This document shows positions 63,179 through 64,000 of a stretch of 64,000 nt of DNA, piece by piece (positions within the stretch are counted from its first letter, which is position 1; each line of letters begins with the position of its first letter). Made by a program: the position numbers and the translations under genes. The DNA is taken from NCBI GenBank assembly GCA_019285755.1, contig CP079103.1:1-64000 (forward strand). Direction: 5' to 3'. The notes under the pieces are model-generated. The model ran no database searches. It worked only from the letters and a program-made list of their open reading frames with translations, and was not told where the DNA came from. This stretch comes from Chitinophaga sp. E66 (GTDB taxonomy: Bacteria > Bacteroidota > Bacteroidia > Chitinophagales > Chitinophagaceae).

Positions 63179-63709
63179 CTAGTCTTGGTTCTCTGAAAAG
63201 TGTTCGTTGTCTTCCGTAGCGGCGGCGTGCTCTTTCTTCCATACGTTGAGGAAGTAGCTGGATATTACGCAGTTCGCAGCAATTGTCAAGCCATGAATTA
63301 AAACAAGCACGATAAAGGTCTTCATGATCGCGATCAATTGCTGATGCGTGGGCGCATTGGCCTGCGGCATTTTCTGGGTCTCGAGGTACTTGATGTACTC
63401 TGTTTCAGGAACCATCAGCGCCATGGACATCTGGCCAATTATGTATATGGCATAAATGAAGGCCAGCAGGGCCATTAATATCATTTGAATGGAAAATGCA
63501 GGCAACATCGGCACGGCTGGTTGCCGAAGCCCTTTGCAGCCGGAGGCACATCACGTTGTGCATGATCACCGATCCGAAGATCATCAGCAGCATCAGGACG
63601 GGAGGGAAAGGTACCGCAATGATCATCATCAGCGATATCACCGAGAACAGGCTCAGTACGATTATATTTCCCAGGTCAAAAATCTAAACAATCCATACAT
63701 AAAACTCAT
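63179..63709 (-). CDS. Unknown four-helix membrane protein
   Basis: After repair the protein starts MSFMYGLFRFFDLGNIIVLSLF and has four membrane segments: IIVLSLFSVISLMMIIAV, PPVLMLLMIFGSVIMHNVM, MILMALLAFIYAIYIIGQM, and IMKTFIVLVLIHGLTIAANCVI. A charged C-terminus (WKKEHAAATEDNEHFSENQD) follows. Frame errors lie near 63684 (a T run) and between 63515 and 63545, where the repair is ambiguous (two missing or one extra base). Length is about 177 residues. I do not know the family. It ends 8 bases before the rarA start and is probably in the same operon. Confidence 0.6.
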
Positions 63710-63819
63710 CCTATTGCGCTTTTTTAGTCTCTGCAAACCTACGAATTTACCATTTAACACAAACCCCGCGCCGCAAGTGCCAAATCTTCGATACATTTAT
63801 CTATCTAAACCTGATACAT

Positions 63820-64000
63820 ATGTTATCAATTCACACCTCCGCCAGGCGCGTGGCGGCCGGTTTCCTGCTTGCGGTTTCAGCTGTGGGGGCGGCTTCCGCA
63901 CAGAAAGTGCCGGCATTCGATAATTCATCTGTCGACAAGAGCATCAAACCCTGCCACGATTTCGATGGCTTTGCCAACAATGGCTGGAAGAAAGCCAATC
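63820..64000 (+). CDS. M13 family metallopeptidase (neprilysin-like), 3' partial
   Basis: Only the first 60 residues lie inside the window. A signal peptide (AGFLLAVSAVGAASAQ) is followed by VPAFDNSSVDKSIKPCHDF and FANNGWKKAN, which matches the conserved opening of M13 peptidases (KPGDDFYQYANGGWLK type). The zinc motif would lie outside. Start ATG at 63820. The upstream 110 bases separate it from the divergent membrane protein gene and probably hold both promoters. Confidence 0.78.
   Translation, partial: MLSIHTSARRVAAGFLLAVSAVGAASAQKVPAFDNSSVDKSIKPCHDFDGFANNGWKKAN

Noticed and set aside
1..64000. tRNA, rRNA, insertion sequence or prophage
   Set aside because: I looked for conserved tRNA arms, rRNA segments, transposase motifs and terminal repeats and found none that I could support.

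Overview
The window looks like a chromosomal segment of a member of Bacteroidota, most likely family Chitinophagaceae. The evidence is a PorP/SprF protein of the type IX secretion system, bacillithiol synthesis (BshA), several Bacteroidota-specific families (DUF4293, DUF6452, DUF6048, DUF2059), promoter boxes of the TAnnTTTG type, and DMT, MaeB and alpha-2-macroglobulin genes of Bacteroidota type. Base composition looks balanced to slightly G+C rich. I found no rRNA, tRNA, CRISPR array, insertion sequence or prophage. Both ends cut through genes: an EnvC/M23 protein on the left and an M13 peptidase on the right. A property of the data dominates the reading: about forty of the fifty or so genes carry single-base frameshifts, roughly one per 600 bases. 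Almost all are one missing base inside a short run (GGGGG read as GGGG, CCCC as CCC, AAAAAA as AAAAA). Restoring one base at each place rebuilds full-length, well conserved proteins. I therefore read them as uncorrected sequencing errors and give each gene its repaired extent. Layout. 1-5.7 kb: EnvC-like protein, bshA, M28 peptidase, a small membrane protein, an RsmI-family methyltransferase and an EI24 membrane protein. 5.7-12.3 kb: DNA repair and salvage genes (3-methyladenine glycosylase, upp, anmK, adenine deaminase), PorP/SprF, a lipoprotein-sorting-like protein, and a decayed remnant of a VWA/YfbK gene. 12.3-15 kb: a WYL regulator facing an unknown gene across a palindromic operator, then about 900 bases without a gene, packed with perfect hairpins and repeated short motifs. 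15-23.7 kb: peroxiredoxin, a possible small RNA, an S41 protease, two pseudouridine synthases, rlmN, a thiolase overlapping an EamA transporter, and an ECF sigma factor. 23.9-37.3 kb: uvrA (first copy), malic enzyme, DUF2059, the MlaE/MlaF lipid transport pair, sucD, an FAD oxidoreductase and aspS. 37.5-43.5 kb: a cell-envelope cluster (glucosaminidase, two SGNH hydrolases, an MBOAT acyltransferase), then fabF. 43.5-46.5 kb: a small accessory-looking island with an internally repeated lipoprotein, an array of 11-bp repeats and a YD-repeat-like lipoprotein. 46.5-64 kb: a second, divergent uvrA, paired DUF6452/DUF6048 genes, an SMI1/KNR4 protein with a long RGG/YGGG tail, an ElaA acetyltransferase, a ModF-like double ATPase, the alpha-2-macroglobulin/PBP1C pair, rarA, a membrane protein and the start of an M13 peptidase. 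The features I find least explained are the hairpin-rich region at 14161-14640 with its neighbouring WYL-regulated gene, the two 11-bp inverted repeat arrays, the RGG-tailed SMI1 protein and the five-repeat lipoprotein.
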